The notes beneath the pieces are model-generated. The model ran no database searches and was not told the DNA's origin. It worked only from the letters and a program-made list of their open reading frames with translations. From Methanolobus chelungpuianus (GTDB taxonomy: Archaea; Halobacteriota; Methanosarcinia; Methanosarcinales; Methanosarcinaceae): a DNA stretch of 64,000 nt. Location of the stretch: positions 1 through 64,000 of the forward strand of contig NZ_JTEO01000001.1 of NCBI RefSeq assembly GCF_024500045.1, given 5' to 3'. The position numbers were made by a program, and so were the translations under genes. Shown in pieces: positions 16,461 through 25,065 of the stretch; position 1 is the first letter of the stretch, and each line of letters opens with the position of its first letter.

Positions 16461-17657
16461 TCAGCTTATCCGGCCGTAGGGACTCTCTTCGTAGTAATGC
16501 AGGAACTGTTCGACTGCCGATGCATCCGATTCAGAGCCAAAGAGCAGGCTTGAAAGGGTAGGCCTGTTCATGTAGACCACCACCGGCTCGCCCTGAATGC
16601 CTCCAAGCTCGGCTGCCCTGTTGATGGCATAATAGAGATTACCCAGTTCATCCACAAGACCCAGTTCCTTTGCCTTCTGCCCGGTGTATATCCTTCCGTC
16701 TGCAAGGTCTTTTACATCTTCAAGGCTCATCTGCCTGCTGTCTGCAACGTCCCTTATGAAATGTCCGTACACTTCCATGACGACTTCGTTGGCATACTCT
16801 TTCTCATCGTCAGAAAGTCCGCGCCATGAACCTCCCATATCCTTGAACTCGCCGGATTTTGCAACATACACATCGATCCCTTCCTTTTCATAGTAGGCTG
16901 AAGTGTTCTGGAAGGTCCATATCGTGCCGATGCTTCCGGTCATGGTGGATGGGTTGGCTACGATGAGATCGGCAGGCGCTGAGATATGGTAGGCCGCGCT
17001 GGCTGCGACGTCACCCATGGAGACCACCACGGGCACTCCGCTCTCGCTGGCCCTCTTTACCTCTGAGTATATCTCCTCTCCTGCAGTAGAGGACCCGCCG
17101 GGGCTGTTGATGCGCAGGACTATGGCTTTCACGGCTTTGTCGTTAGTGGCTTTCCTGATGTTGGCATTGATATCTTCCGAAGTCGCGTAACCGAAGCCTC
17201 CGGGCACACTGCTCGTGAGGAGCGTCCCTTGTACATATATTACTGCAACCTTGTCGCCTGATGAGTAAAGTTCACCGCTGAAAGACTGGTAGATGAGGGC
17301 AAAGCTTGATCCGATGATCAGCAAGAGCACACCTACAATGGCAATGTATTGCCATCTGCGGCTTTTCCTCTTAACCGGGGTCCTGCCTCCATAAGGATCC
17401 TCCGGCGAGGCTCTATCCTCGTAATCCCTCCCTCCGTACATTCTTTCATCGGGCTTGCCGGAATTGCTATTCTGTCCATTCCGTACATGTGTCTGAGTTA
17501 CTTCACCTGTGCCGGAGTGTTCCGAAGCGCTGCCTGTATCGCTCTCCGGGGATATCGGGCCACTCACATCTTCTTCGGTCGTACTTCCATAAGAGTAAGG
17601 ATATGTATGGTATTCAGCATCAGGGGGATTGTTGTTGTCAGGATCTTTTTCACTCAT
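16461..17657 (-). CDS. sppA: Signal peptide peptidase SppA (S49 serine protease)
   Basis: 398 residues from ATG 17657, which has GGATGG upstream; ATG 17696 and 17720 are weaker options. Membrane protease that degrades cleaved signal peptides. Order: a long hydrophilic N-terminal region of about 95 residues rich in Ser, Gly, Glu, Asp, Pro and Tyr; one transmembrane helix at about 102-124; then the S49 domain with INSPGGSS, nucleophile Ser in GDVAASAAYH, and Lys in AKSGEFKDMG that fits the Ser/Lys dyad. The disordered N-terminal extension is longer than in most archaeal SppA and may sit in the cytoplasm. Catalytic residues look complete. Confidence 0.9.
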   Translation of the reverse strand: MSEKDPDNNNPPDAEYHTYPYSYGSTTEEDVSGPISPESDTGSASEHSGTGEVTQTHVRNGQNSNSGKPDERMYGGRDYEDRASPEDPYGGRTPVKRKSRRWQYIAIVGVLLLIIGSSFALIYQSFSGELYSSGDKVAVIYVQGTLLTSSVPGGFGYATSEDINANIRKATNDKAVKAIVLRINSPGGSSTAGEEIYSEVKRASESGVPVVVSMGDVAASAAYHISAPADLIVANPSTMTGSIGTIWTFQNTSAYYEKEGIDVYVAKSGEFKDMGGSWRGLSDDEKEYANEVVMEVYGHFIRDVADSRQMSLEDVKDLADGRIYTGQKAKELGLVDELGNLYYAINRAAELGGIQGEPVVVYMNRPTLSSLLFGSESDASAVEQFLHYYEESPYGRIS

Positions 17658-17810
17658 TGGCAATTTCCATCCTGCATGTAAATTGAGTATGGACATTGAA
17701 ATACCTTGTGCAGTTTGCAAGCGAAATATATTTTATACTGGCAGGCAATGAACATGAGATATATTCACTGATATTACACAACGGAAACATTACCATAACG
17801 GAGAAAATAC

Positions 17811-19841
17811 ATGTCAAATCCTTCTGATAAAGCCGTGCTTGTCACATGCGGTCTTCCCTATGCCAACGGGAAAGCCCACGTGGGGCACCTGCGTACATAC
17901 ATTCCTGCGGATATATATGTGAGGTCCCTTAAGAAAGGAGGCAGGGAAGCTGTCTTCATATGCGGGTCAGACACCCATGGCACACCCATTGTGGTCAATG
18001 CCGAGGAACTGGGTATCACGCCAAAGGAGCTCGTACAGAAATATCACGTGCACTTCGAGGAGGTATTCCGGAAGATGGGTGTCAGGTTCGATGCCTTCGG
18101 CACTACCGACGACCCCGAGAACCACAACCGCACGCTGGATATCGTTAACAGGCTTATAGACAAGGGTTATGTCTACCCGAAGACCATCGAGATAGCCTAC
18201 TGCCCCAAATGTGACCGTTTCCTGCCTGACCGGTATGTACAGGGCATCTGTCCCGGCTGCGGCAAGGAGGCCCGCGGGGATGAATGCGACCAGGGATGCG
18301 GCAAGCACCTCGAACCCGGAGAGCTTCAGGAACCCGCCTGTACCATCTGCAAGGGTCCTGCAGAATACAGGAAACAGGAGCACTTCTTCTTCAGGCTTTC
18401 CGACTTCAGGGATTTCCTGCTCGGGCATCTGGACAAGCTCGGAGGGACTCTCAATGCGAAGAACTACGCCATCGGCTGGGTAAAGCAGGAGCTCACCGAC
18501 TGGTGTATCACCAGGAACCTTGAATGGGGTGTAAAATTCCCGGGACATGATGACCTTGTGGTCTACGTATGGGTGGATGCCCCCATCGGGTACATGGCAT
18601 TTACGGAGCAGTGGGCAAAAGCTACTAATGGCGACTGGGAGAAGTTCTGGAAAGGAGACTGTCCCATAGTCCATTTCATTGGCGGCGACATCATTTACCA
18701 CCACTGCATCTTCTGGCCTGCAATGCTCAAAGGTGCAGACTACAGCCAGCCTTCTGCAGTTGTGGCCTCAGGCATGGTCAAGATAGAGGACAGGAAGTTC
18801 TCAAAGAGCCGTGGCTATGTCGTATGGGTCGAGGAGGACTACCTTGACCAGGGATTCCACCCGGACCTCCTGAGATACTACCTTGCGAGCTATACCTCCC
18901 ACACAAAGGAGGTCAACTTCTCATGGAAGATCTTCCAGGACAAGATTAACACCGAGCTGGTGGGAGTCTTCGGCAATTTCCTGTACAGGAACCTGCTCTT
19001 TGCATACAAGAACTTCGGGGAGGTCCCGGAAGGGGATATCGACCAGGCTATAATGGAACAGATAAGGACCACTATTGATGAGGTTTCAAGGGCCACGGAT
19101 GAGTATGAGTTCAAGAAGGCCGCAGATACCGCAATGGCGCTGGCTTCCTACGGCAACTCCTATTTCCAGTCCAATGAGCCCTGGAAGCTAATAAAAGAGG
19201 ACCGCGATGCATGTGCAAAGGTCATAAGGAACTGCGTGCAGATTGCAAAGGCCCTTATACTGCTCTTTGAGCCTGTACTCCCTGGTAAAATGGAAGAGGC
19301 CTGGGTGCAGATAGGCATGGATACTGATGTGCACTCCGCAAGCTATGATGAGGCCTTCGTCCCGGTGAGAGCAGGCACTCTACTGAAGATGCCCCAGATC
19401 CTTTTCACCAAGGTGGAGGATGACAGGATCGCAGAAATGGACAAGATCCTGAACCAGCGAGTGAAGGCCGCTATGGCAAAGGAGTCAGGCAAGGAGCCTC
19501 TTGCGGAGTACAAGCCGCCTATAGAATACGATGATTTCGCGAAACTGGACATCCGGATAGGAAAGATAGTCTCTGCCGAGAAGATCAAGAAATCCAACAA
19601 GCTCCTGCGTGTCTTGGTGGATATCGGCGACGAGTCCCCACGGCAGGTGGTTGCGGGTCTTGCCGAGTACTACAAGCCTGAGGAAATGGTCGGCAAGACC
19701 GTTAACGTGCTTGTCAACCTCAAGCCCGTGAAACTCTGCGGCGTCGAATCCCAGGGAATGATCCTTGCGGCCGAACTGGGTAAGAATGTCGCCCTGCTGA
19801 CCGCGGACAAGGAAATGGAACCGGGCTCATGTATAAGATAA
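17811..19841 (+). CDS. metG: Methionyl-tRNA synthetase with C-terminal tRNA-binding domain
   Basis: 676 residues. Class Ia synthetase. HIGH-type motif HVGHLR at about 23-28, double zinc-knuckle insert with four Cys pairs (CPKC, CPGC, CDQGC, CTIC, about residues 127-183), KMSKS motif as KFSKS near 330, and the anticodon-binding helices. The last 110 residues are a Trbp111/EMAPII-like OB fold ([25 protein letters not shown]). ATG 17811 with GGAG 9 bp upstream. A strong hairpin terminator follows at 19872. Fully intact. Confidence 0.97.
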   Translation: MSNPSDKAVLVTCGLPYANGKAHVGHLRTYIPADIYVRSLKKGGREAVFICGSDTHGTPIVVNAEELGITPKELVQKYHVHFEEVFRKMGVRFDAFGTTDDPENHNRTLDIVNRLIDKGYVYPKTIEIAYCPKCDRFLPDRYVQGICPGCGKEARGDECDQGCGKHLEPGELQEPACTICKGPAEYRKQEHFFFRLSDFRDFLLGHLDKLGGTLNAKNYAIGWVKQELTDWCITRNLEWGVKFPGHDDLVVYVWVDAPIGYMAFTEQWAKATNGDWEKFWKGDCPIVHFIGGDIIYHHCIFWPAMLKGADYSQPSAVVASGMVKIEDRKFSKSRGYVVWVEEDYLDQGFHPDLLRYYLASYTSHTKEVNFSWKIFQDKINTELVGVFGNFLYRNLLFAYKNFGEVPEGDIDQAIMEQIRTTIDEVSRATDEYEFKKAADTAMALASYGNSYFQSNEPWKLIKEDRDACAKVIRNCVQIAKALILLFEPVLPGKMEEAWVQIGMDTDVHSASYDEAFVPVRAGTLLKMPQILFTKVEDDRIAEMDKILNQRVKAAMAKESGKEPLAEYKPPIEYDDFAKLDIRIGKIVSAEKIKKSNKLLRVLVDIGDESPRQVVAGLAEYYKPEEMVGKTVNVLVNLKPVKLCGVESQGMILAAELGKNVALLTADKEMEPGSCIR

Positions 19842-19871
19842 ACGCTGGTTAAAACCGATCACAAAAAACAG

Positions 19872-19900
19872 TTGACGGGGATTTCCCGTCAATACTTTTT
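19872..19900 (+). terminator. Hairpin terminator after metG
   Basis: TTGACGGG (19872-19879) pairs perfectly with CCCGTCAA (19885-19892) around a 5-nt loop, followed by TACTTTTT. It sits 31 bp after the metG stop and before a convergent gene. Confidence 0.75.
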
Positions 19901-19950
19901 AGTCAATATTTTTTATTATATACGCAGATTGGGACTGATTATGCAGAATC

Positions 19951-20490
19951 TTAGTCTGCCTGTTTTTCAAGTATCATCTCAAGGTAGGATTCCCGGATGG
20001 ATTGGCTCTCCTGGATGCCCAGTTCCAGGAAAAGGTCAAAAATGCGCTTTCTGTGGAGCTCAATATCCGAACCGGGCTCGGACTCAGCCATGAGCTCGAT
20101 CTCTACGAATTCGCCAAGACCTTCCACCTTATCCAGGCAGATTATGAAGTCATTATATCTGTAGACGTCTCTTGATTTGCGGACACGGCCTGACTGCTTG
20201 AACCCCAGGGAAAGGAGAATGCTGCGGGCTTCGTCACCCTCAACGGCGGTCTCGAACTCCTCGCGGGTCTTGGACACCGTGTCCAGTTTCCTGCCCTTGT
20301 ATGTGAGCACGGAGGTGCCGTTCACGCAGCGTATCCTCAGTGCCTCGTCGGTTTCTGCAAAGTCCCTGTGGGGGGCATTATAGTAAGTGTCGGATTGTTT
20401 CTCGACACCTACCTGGCGTGCGCCCATTTCCCTAAGCTTATTCCTTACCTGCCGGTGATCGGCACGAACCTTCACTTCCACTTCGATCAT
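19951..20490 (-). CDS. CYTH-domain protein, class IV adenylate cyclase/triphosphatase type
   Basis: 179 residues. The signature ExExK is at the N-terminus (EVEVKV), and acidic/basic residues on alternate strands (LRIRC, LTYKGRK, REEFE, DKVEGLGEFVEIE) build the CYTH tunnel that binds triphosphates with divalent metal. Members are class IV adenylate cyclases or triphosphatases; which applies here cannot be read from sequence. It is the last gene of the mevalonate-entry operon, 1 bp after the DUF35 stop, yet no isoprenoid role for CYTH proteins is established. Start ATG 20490. Confidence 0.88.
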   Translation of the reverse strand: MIEVEVKVRADHRQVRNKLREMGARQVGVEKQSDTYYNAPHRDFAETDEALRIRCVNGTSVLTYKGRKLDTVSKTREEFETAVEGDEARSILLSLGFKQSGRVRKSRDVYRYNDFIICLDKVEGLGEFVEIELMAESEPGSDIELHRKRIFDLFLELGIQESQSIRESYLEMILEKQAD

Positions 20491-20491
20491 G

Positions 20492-20881
20492 TTATGCAGG
20501 AACGAACTTTGTACCGTAATAGATCATGCCACGTTCGCCGCTCTGTCCCAGCCTCCTGAATACGGGCCTGACCTTCATGCCGATGTGCATTTCCTTAGGA
20601 TCGCCGACTATCTGGCTTGTGAGCCTCGGTCCTTCTTCAAGCTGGACGATGCCAAGCACGTAAGGGGTCTGTCCCTCGAAGCCCTCGGCTGCTGTGTGGA
20701 TGACGGTATAGGTAACCAGTTCACCGTTGCCGTTGAACTTATGTTCGCCTATCTGCCCGTCACGCCTGCATGTGGGGCATACGTTGCGCGGGGGGTAGAA
20801 ATATTCGTTGCATGTCTTGCAGTATGTACCAACAAGATTGTACCTGGCTATCTGTTTTCTCCAAAATCTCGGTACTGACAT
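20492..20881 (-). CDS. DUF35 Zn-ribbon/OB-fold protein of the thiolase/HMG-CoA synthase complex
   Basis: 129 residues from ATG 20881, preceded by AGGTGATC at the ideal distance; a GTG at 20890 inside the thiolase stop is less likely. Zinc ribbon with CKTCNEYFYPPRNVCPTC near residue 25, followed by an OB fold. In methanogenic archaea this protein bridges acetoacetyl-CoA thiolase and HMG-CoA synthase so that the intermediate is channelled between them. It lies directly after the thiolase gene here, in the order synthase, thiolase, DUF35, which is the order known for that complex. Assignment is strong from motif and context. Confidence 0.92.
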   Translation of the reverse strand: MSVPRFWRKQIARYNLVGTYCKTCNEYFYPPRNVCPTCRRDGQIGEHKFNGNGELVTYTVIHTAAEGFEGQTPYVLGIVQLEEGPRLTSQIVGDPKEMHIGMKVRPVFRRLGQSGERGMIYYGTKFVPA

Positions 20882-20886
20882 CGTGA

Positions 20887-22059
20887 TCACCTGTTCCTCG
20901 AGAAGATGTGTACGACTGCAGTTGCACCGGAACCACCCACGTTGTGGGTCATTCCAACCTCTGCGCCGTCCACCTGACGCTTGCCTGCCTCCCCGCGGAG
21001 CTGCTGTACTATCTCAACGGCCTGCTTGATCCCTGTTGCACCCACAGGGTGTCCGCATGCTTTCAGGCCACCGGAAGTGTTCACAGGTATCCTGCCGCCT
21101 ATGGCAGTCTCTCCCTGCTGCGTCGCCTTGCCGCCCTCACCTTTCTTTACGAAGCCAAGATCCTCAATGGCGCATATCTCCGCAATGGTGAAACAGTCAT
21201 GTACCTCAACAAGGTCTATATCCTTTGGCCCGAGTCCCGCCATCTCATAGGCGCGCCTGCCTGCTACCACAGAAGCGTCCAATGTGGTTATGTCCCTGCG
21301 GTCATGCAGTGCGATTGTATCGCTTGCCTGTCCGGATGCTTTTATGTAGATAGGGGTGTCCGTGTACTCATGGGCAACATCTGCAGGTGCCAGTATCACG
21401 GCTGATGCACCGTCGGTAATGGGTGAACAGTCGAATATGCGCAGAGGATCTGCCACCATTATAGAACTTAGTACTGCATCCACGGTGATGGTGTTCCTGT
21501 ACTGGGCTATGGGGTTGAACTGGCCGTTGTAGTGGTTCTTGACAGCGACCTGCGCAAGTTGTTCGCTTGTAGTGCCATATTTGTGCATGTGCATCCTTGC
21601 AATCATAGCGTACAGCCCAGGGAAAGTGGCTCCCATGATGCCCTCCCATTCCCTGTCAGCAGCTGCCGCCAGGGCTGATGATGCCTTGGATGAGGGCACA
21701 TCGGTCATTTTTTCCACGCCTGCTGCAATCACTATGTCATCCATTCCGGAAGCTACTGAATAGAAAGCCTGTCTCAGTGCAAGTCCGCCTGAAGCACACG
21801 CCGCTTCCACACGTGTGGAAGGTACGTGCAGGTTCTTTGCCAGGCCGGAGTAGTCTGCAATGAGTGCTCCAATGTGCTCCTGCTCAACGAACTGGCCACC
21901 GCTCATGTTCCCGACGAACATGGAGTCTATCCTCTCTCCTGCAACACCTGCATCCTCTACGGCGCCAACACCGGCCTCTACAACGAGGTCCCTGAACGAG
22001 CGGTCCCACTGCTCTCCGAAAAGTGTGTTCTTCACACCAATGATCGCTACTTCTCTCAT
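20887..22059 (-). CDS. Acetyl-CoA C-acetyltransferase (archaeal acetoacetyl-CoA thiolase)
   Basis: 390 residues from ATG 22059, preceded by GAGGTG; the GTG at 22065 is an alternative. Thiolase fold with nucleophilic Cys in [12 protein letters not shown] (about residue 85), His in [15 protein letters not shown] near the C-terminus, and [11 protein letters not shown]. First step of the mevalonate pathway: two acetyl-CoA to acetoacetyl-CoA. Sits 3-9 bp after the HMG-CoA synthase gene and just before its DUF35 partner; these three genes form the channelled complex described in methanogens. Confidence 0.93.
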   Translation of the reverse strand: MREVAIIGVKNTLFGEQWDRSFRDLVVEAGVGAVEDAGVAGERIDSMFVGNMSGGQFVEQEHIGALIADYSGLAKNLHVPSTRVEAACASGGLALRQAFYSVASGMDDIVIAAGVEKMTDVPSSKASSALAAAADREWEGIMGATFPGLYAMIARMHMHKYGTTSEQLAQVAVKNHYNGQFNPIAQYRNTITVDAVLSSIMVADPLRIFDCSPITDGASAVILAPADVAHEYTDTPIYIKASGQASDTIALHDRRDITTLDASVVAGRRAYEMAGLGPKDIDLVEVHDCFTIAEICAIEDLGFVKKGEGGKATQQGETAIGGRIPVNTSGGLKACGHPVGATGIKQAVEIVQQLRGEAGKRQVDGAEVGMTHNVGGSGATAVVHIFSRNR

Positions 22060-22068
22060 CTTCACACC

Positions 22069-23118
22069 TCAAGCCAACTTTATTTTTCCTTTGTGCCTTG
22101 CATACTTTGCATAATCCGCATATACCGGGTTTGCAAGAAGTTCCTCTACTTTGGGTGCATTGTTGCGTATCTCTTCTATCCTGTCGGTAACTGTTATGCT
22201 GAACGCGTCAGCACCTGCACCTGATCCGAAGGCGGTTGCAAATATACGGTCACCGGGCTTTGCCTGGTCCAGGGTTGCTGCGATTCCCATCATACAGGAG
22301 CCCGAGTAGGTGTTACCGAGCCTCGGGACGACAAGTCCGGGCTTTATCTGCTCCTTGCTGAATCCCAGCATTGAGGCTGCACGTGACGGGAACTTCCCGT
22401 TCGGCTGGTGGAATACGGCAAAATCATAATCTTCAGGCTTAGTATTCATTTTTTCCATGAGCCCTTTTGCTGCGTTGGTCACATGCTTGAAGTATCCGGG
22501 CTCACCTGTGAAGCGTCCTCCGTGTTCCGGGTATGGCATGCCCTCACGCCTCCAGAAGTCAGGGGTGTCGGTTGTGAAGGAATAAGTATCTTCAATGACT
22601 GCTGTGATCTCTGATTTCTTGCTTCCTATGATAAAGGCTACACCGCCTGCAGCTGCAGTATATTCGAGCGCGTCTCCGGGAGCTCCCTGGGCCACATCCG
22701 AGCCTATTGCCATGCCGAGGTCTATCATGCCCGAGGCAACAAGGCCCATGCATGTCTGGACTGCGGCTGTGCCTGCCTTGCATGCGAACTCAAAATCCGC
22801 CGCAGTCAGCACAGGTGTGGCACATACAGCCTCTGCAACTATCGTACTTGTGGGTTTCACAGCGTAGGGATGGCTCTCTGAGCCTGTGTACACAGCACCT
22901 ATTCTCTGCGCATCTATGCCTGCCCTCCTGACTGCCGACCTTGCAGCTTCCACTGCGATGGTGGCTGTATCCTCATCCACATCGGGAAATGATTTTTCGA
23001 AGACCATTAATCCTGACTTTAATATTTCCGCATCGTCTCCCCATACTTTGGCGATGTCGTCTAATTTTATCCTATACCGGGGGATATAGGCACCATATGA
23101 GACTATCCCTACGCTCAT
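22069..23118 (-). CDS. Hydroxymethylglutaryl-CoA synthase
   Basis: 349 residues. Archaeal HMG-CoA synthase: acetoacetyl-CoA plus acetyl-CoA to HMG-CoA, the second step toward archaeal lipids. N-terminal [17 protein letters not shown] is characteristic. Nucleophile Cys lies in [12 protein letters not shown] (about residue 111), His in [12 protein letters not shown], and the C-terminal [16 protein letters not shown] loop is intact. Start ATG 23118 with GGTGT upstream. It follows the HTH regulator by 16 bp. Very secure. Confidence 0.96.
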   Translation of the reverse strand: MSVGIVSYGAYIPRYRIKLDDIAKVWGDDAEILKSGLMVFEKSFPDVDEDTATIAVEAARSAVRRAGIDAQRIGAVYTGSESHPYAVKPTSTIVAEAVCATPVLTAADFEFACKAGTAAVQTCMGLVASGMIDLGMAIGSDVAQGAPGDALEYTAAAGGVAFIIGSKKSEITAVIEDTYSFTTDTPDFWRREGMPYPEHGGRFTGEPGYFKHVTNAAKGLMEKMNTKPEDYDFAVFHQPNGKFPSRAASMLGFSKEQIKPGLVVPRLGNTYSGSCMMGIAATLDQAKPGDRIFATAFGSGAGADAFSITVTDRIEEIRNNAPKVEELLANPVYADYAKYARHKGKIKLA

Positions 23119-23134
23119 TTTTACACCATTTGAT

Positions 23135-23875
23135 TTATTCCATAACGTGGTACTCGCTGTATTTCTTCAGCGCCGCTACCATTTCGTCAATATCCATCGT
23201 CGTTGCAAGAAGGGGAATCCTGTCTATCTCGGCCATTTTCTTCGCCATCATATGCACCTCGCTTCCGCGAAGGCCGTGCATGACCACGGCACCAGGCTTA
23301 AGGTTGGTGACCCTGATGGCCACCATCGGCGATTTACCGGTGGTCACCTTGGTAAAGACCATTGCCCGCTCCGTGCTCCATCCATATAGCTTCTGGAACT
23401 CATGAGAGGAAAGTTCCAGAATGGCTTTTCTGCTGTCAACCACAGTGAATCCGTACAAAGGTTTCTCAACACCCTTGTGTACTATATCGGCTTCTATAAG
23501 GCTTGCAAGCTTTGCCACCTGAATTGGAAAAGTGTACTCGTATGTGGCATAAATGGCCTTTGATGTCTTCTCTGTAAAAAGCATCCCCTCATAAGCATGA
23601 ATCTTCTGCCCTCCCCGCTGCGCGTCTATCTCAAGCAGAGCTTCGACTATCCTGCTCACTATGAGAGTGCCCGGGGATTTCCTCCTGCCGCTCTCATAAT
23701 CGCTGATAACCGAAGGTGATACTCCCAGATAGCCGGACAGGTCTGTTTGGGCAATCTCGAAGTTTAACCGCCATTTCTTTAATGCCTCACCAGGTTTTTC
23801 GGACAAGGTGATCTCGCCTGCCATCTTTTCTGCCAGACGCTGGCGGATTATTCCATGCGATTCCTCTTCCTTCAT
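23135..23875 (-). CDS. HTH transcriptional regulator of the mevalonate operon (XRE-type, COG1709-like)
   Basis: 246 residues. A Cro/C1-type helix-turn-helix is at about residues 30-60 ([27 protein letters not shown]). The C-terminal half is a conserved archaeal ligand- or partner-binding region with two Asp/His-containing loops ([12 protein letters not shown]). Archaeal regulators of this type are regularly found in front of HMG-CoA synthase and thiolase genes. It is the first gene of the operon. Its own promoter carries a perfect 20-bp palindrome at 23923-23942, just upstream of the TATA box, so autoregulation and control of isoprenoid precursor supply are likely. Effector unknown. Confidence 0.87.
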   Translation of the reverse strand: MKEEESHGIIRQRLAEKMAGEITLSEKPGEALKKWRLNFEIAQTDLSGYLGVSPSVISDYESGRRKSPGTLIVSRIVEALLEIDAQRGGQKIHAYEGMLFTEKTSKAIYATYEYTFPIQVAKLASLIEADIVHKGVEKPLYGFTVVDSRKAILELSSHEFQKLYGWSTERAMVFTKVTTGKSPMVAIRVTNLKPGAVVMHGLRGSEVHMMAKKMAEIDRIPLLATTMDIDEMVAALKKYSEYHVME

Positions 23876-23900
23876 GCTTCACTTTCCTAAGGATAGATTC

Positions 23901-23912
23901 ACATATATATTT
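23901..23912 (-). promoter_or_regulatory. TATA box of the mevalonate operon
   Basis: Minus strand reads TTAAATATATAT at 23912-23901, about 30 bp before the ATG at 23875, which predicts a very short leader. The palindrome 23923-23942 begins about 11 bp upstream of it, over the TFB recognition side. Confidence 0.5.
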
Positions 23913-23922
23913 AACGAATGCC

Positions 23923-23942
23923 CTTTCGTCAATTGACGAAAG
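23923..23942. promoter_or_regulatory. Perfect 20-bp palindrome, likely operator between the mevalonate operon and the Cas4-like gene
   Basis: CTTTCGTCAATTGACGAAAG is identical to its reverse complement over all 20 bases. It sits 48-67 bp upstream of the regulator ATG and 67-86 bp upstream of the Cas4-like ATG. A related TTCGTC-aaaa-GACGAA copy lies inside the Cas4-like gene at 24194-24209. The dimeric HTH regulator at 23135-23875 is the obvious candidate to bind it. Confidence 0.7.
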
Positions 23943-24008
23943 CATTATTTCCATACCGAATCAAATCATCTGATTATATATATTATGCTCTGTATCTTCT
24001 ATAAAAAT

Positions 24009-24827
24009 ATGTTTCTTAAAAAGCATAAAACCAATGTCAATATTTCCGAACTTGTCCTCTACTTCTCATGCCCGAGGAAAGTATATTATGCCCAGAGGGA
24101 TAGCCGTGCATCCGCTACACTTTCTTTTCCCCAGGTAGAGCATATGATCCTCAGGGAAACGGGTCTGTCCTACCCGGAACTGTTGAAAACGTATTCGTCA
24201 AAAGACGAAGAGCTTTTCAGGGCCCTGGAAGAACTGCTGTTCAGGACGGCTGAGGAAATAAAGTTCATACATCCGGAGGAACTGGCAGATGTCCCGGCAG
24301 ATATAATAGAGGAAGCTACCGGGAATCTGCAGTCTGGTCTCAGGAACATTAGTGACAACCTCCTCTCCTTCTTACGCACTGAATCTGATACAGGACTGGT
24401 GCGGCAGCTTGAGTCCTTTAGGCCAGGCTCGCTTTTCCATTCTGAACTGCTTGGTCTCAGTGGCATACCTGCCGGCATTGTTGACATCGATGGCACTCTT
24501 TCGCCGCTGATAATCAAGACCGGCAGATGCCCTGATAATGGTCTCTGGGCCAATGACCGCCTGCATCTGGCAGCTCTTGCGATGCTGCTGGAAGAGGCCG
24601 GCGCTTCTCCTGTAAAGACTGGTATTGCAACCTATGCAAGACAAGGTGTGATCCGCAGGATGAACATACGTTCTGACGACCGCAGGCAGGTGCTCAGCGT
24701 GCTCCCCAAGGTTCGCAGGATCAAGGACGGCTCCATGCCTGACCGGAAAGAAAGCGCCCTGTGCGAGAACTGTGCACATTCTCCTGTGTGCAATGTGCAA
24801 TCTTCCCTTGCCTCCAAGTTCTTTTAA
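24009..24827 (+). CDS. Solitary Cas4/RecB-like PD-(D/E)XK nuclease protein
   Basis: 272 residues from ATG 24009, chosen because the TATA element near 23966-23979 predicts transcription starting after the first ATG at 23985. N-terminal ISELVLYFSCPRKVYY carries the first cluster Cys (residue 21). The nuclease core has GIVDIDG and PLIIKTGRCP (Asp and Lys visible, although the usual Glu of the E-x-K pair appears to be Ile), and the C-terminus has CENCAHSPVC as the remaining Fe-S ligands. No CRISPR array or other cas gene is near, so a role in DNA repair or resection is more likely. Divergent from the mevalonate regulator across the palindrome. Confidence 0.82.
   Translation: MFLKKHKTNVNISELVLYFSCPRKVYYAQRDSRASATLSFPQVEHMILRETGLSYPELLKTYSSKDEELFRALEELLFRTAEEIKFIHPEELADVPADIIEEATGNLQSGLRNISDNLLSFLRTESDTGLVRQLESFRPGSLFHSELLGLSGIPAGIVDIDGTLSPLIIKTGRCPDNGLWANDRLHLAALAMLLEEAGASPVKTGIATYARQGVIRRMNIRSDDRRQVLSVLPKVRRIKDGSMPDRKESALCENCAHSPVCNVQSSLASKFF
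24194..24209. promoter_or_regulatory. Second palindrome copy inside the Cas4-like gene
   Basis: TTCGTC (24194-24199), aaaa, GACGAA (24204-24209). It matches the central part of the 20-bp operator 250 bp upstream but with a 4-bp spacer of A. It could be an auxiliary operator for DNA looping or chance within coding sequence. Confidence 0.3.
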
Positions 24828-24950
24828 AAAACCACATTCGATCTCAGGTTCAAAAGCCTGCTTTCTTTTCCATTCTGATGGATGCTTTTTACATATCTTT
24901 TGGGAGACACGGATTTTGAAATATTCGTTTTAGATATCCTCGCCCTGTGG

Positions 24951-24984
24951 AATTTGTGTAAATCCGTGTAATCTGTGTGAGGTT
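24951..24984. repeat. Short tandem-like TGTGTAA/CCGTGTAA/CTGTGTG repeat in the 24828-25065 gap
   Basis: The 238-bp gap between the Cas4-like gene and the PAPS-reductase-like gene has no ORF with a ribosome binding site. It holds three imperfect 9-10-bp units, TTGTGTAAA, TCCGTGTAA and TCTGTGTGA. The TATA-like element for the next gene, AAAAGTATTTAATT, follows near 25030. Confidence 0.35.
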
Positions 24985-25065
24985 TCAGCAGCTATTTCGA
25001 TATCCTCCTTTCAGGCTCCGGGTGTATCCAAAAAGTATTTAATTCTTGACAAATCAGGTTGCACG

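Noticed and set aside
20881-20890. GTG 20890 as DUF35 start
   Set aside because: The AGGTGATC that contains this GTG is the ribosome binding site of ATG 20881.
24009-24827. CRISPR-Cas locus
   Set aside because: The Cas4-like gene is alone; no repeat-spacer array and no cas1, cas2 or effector gene occur in the window.
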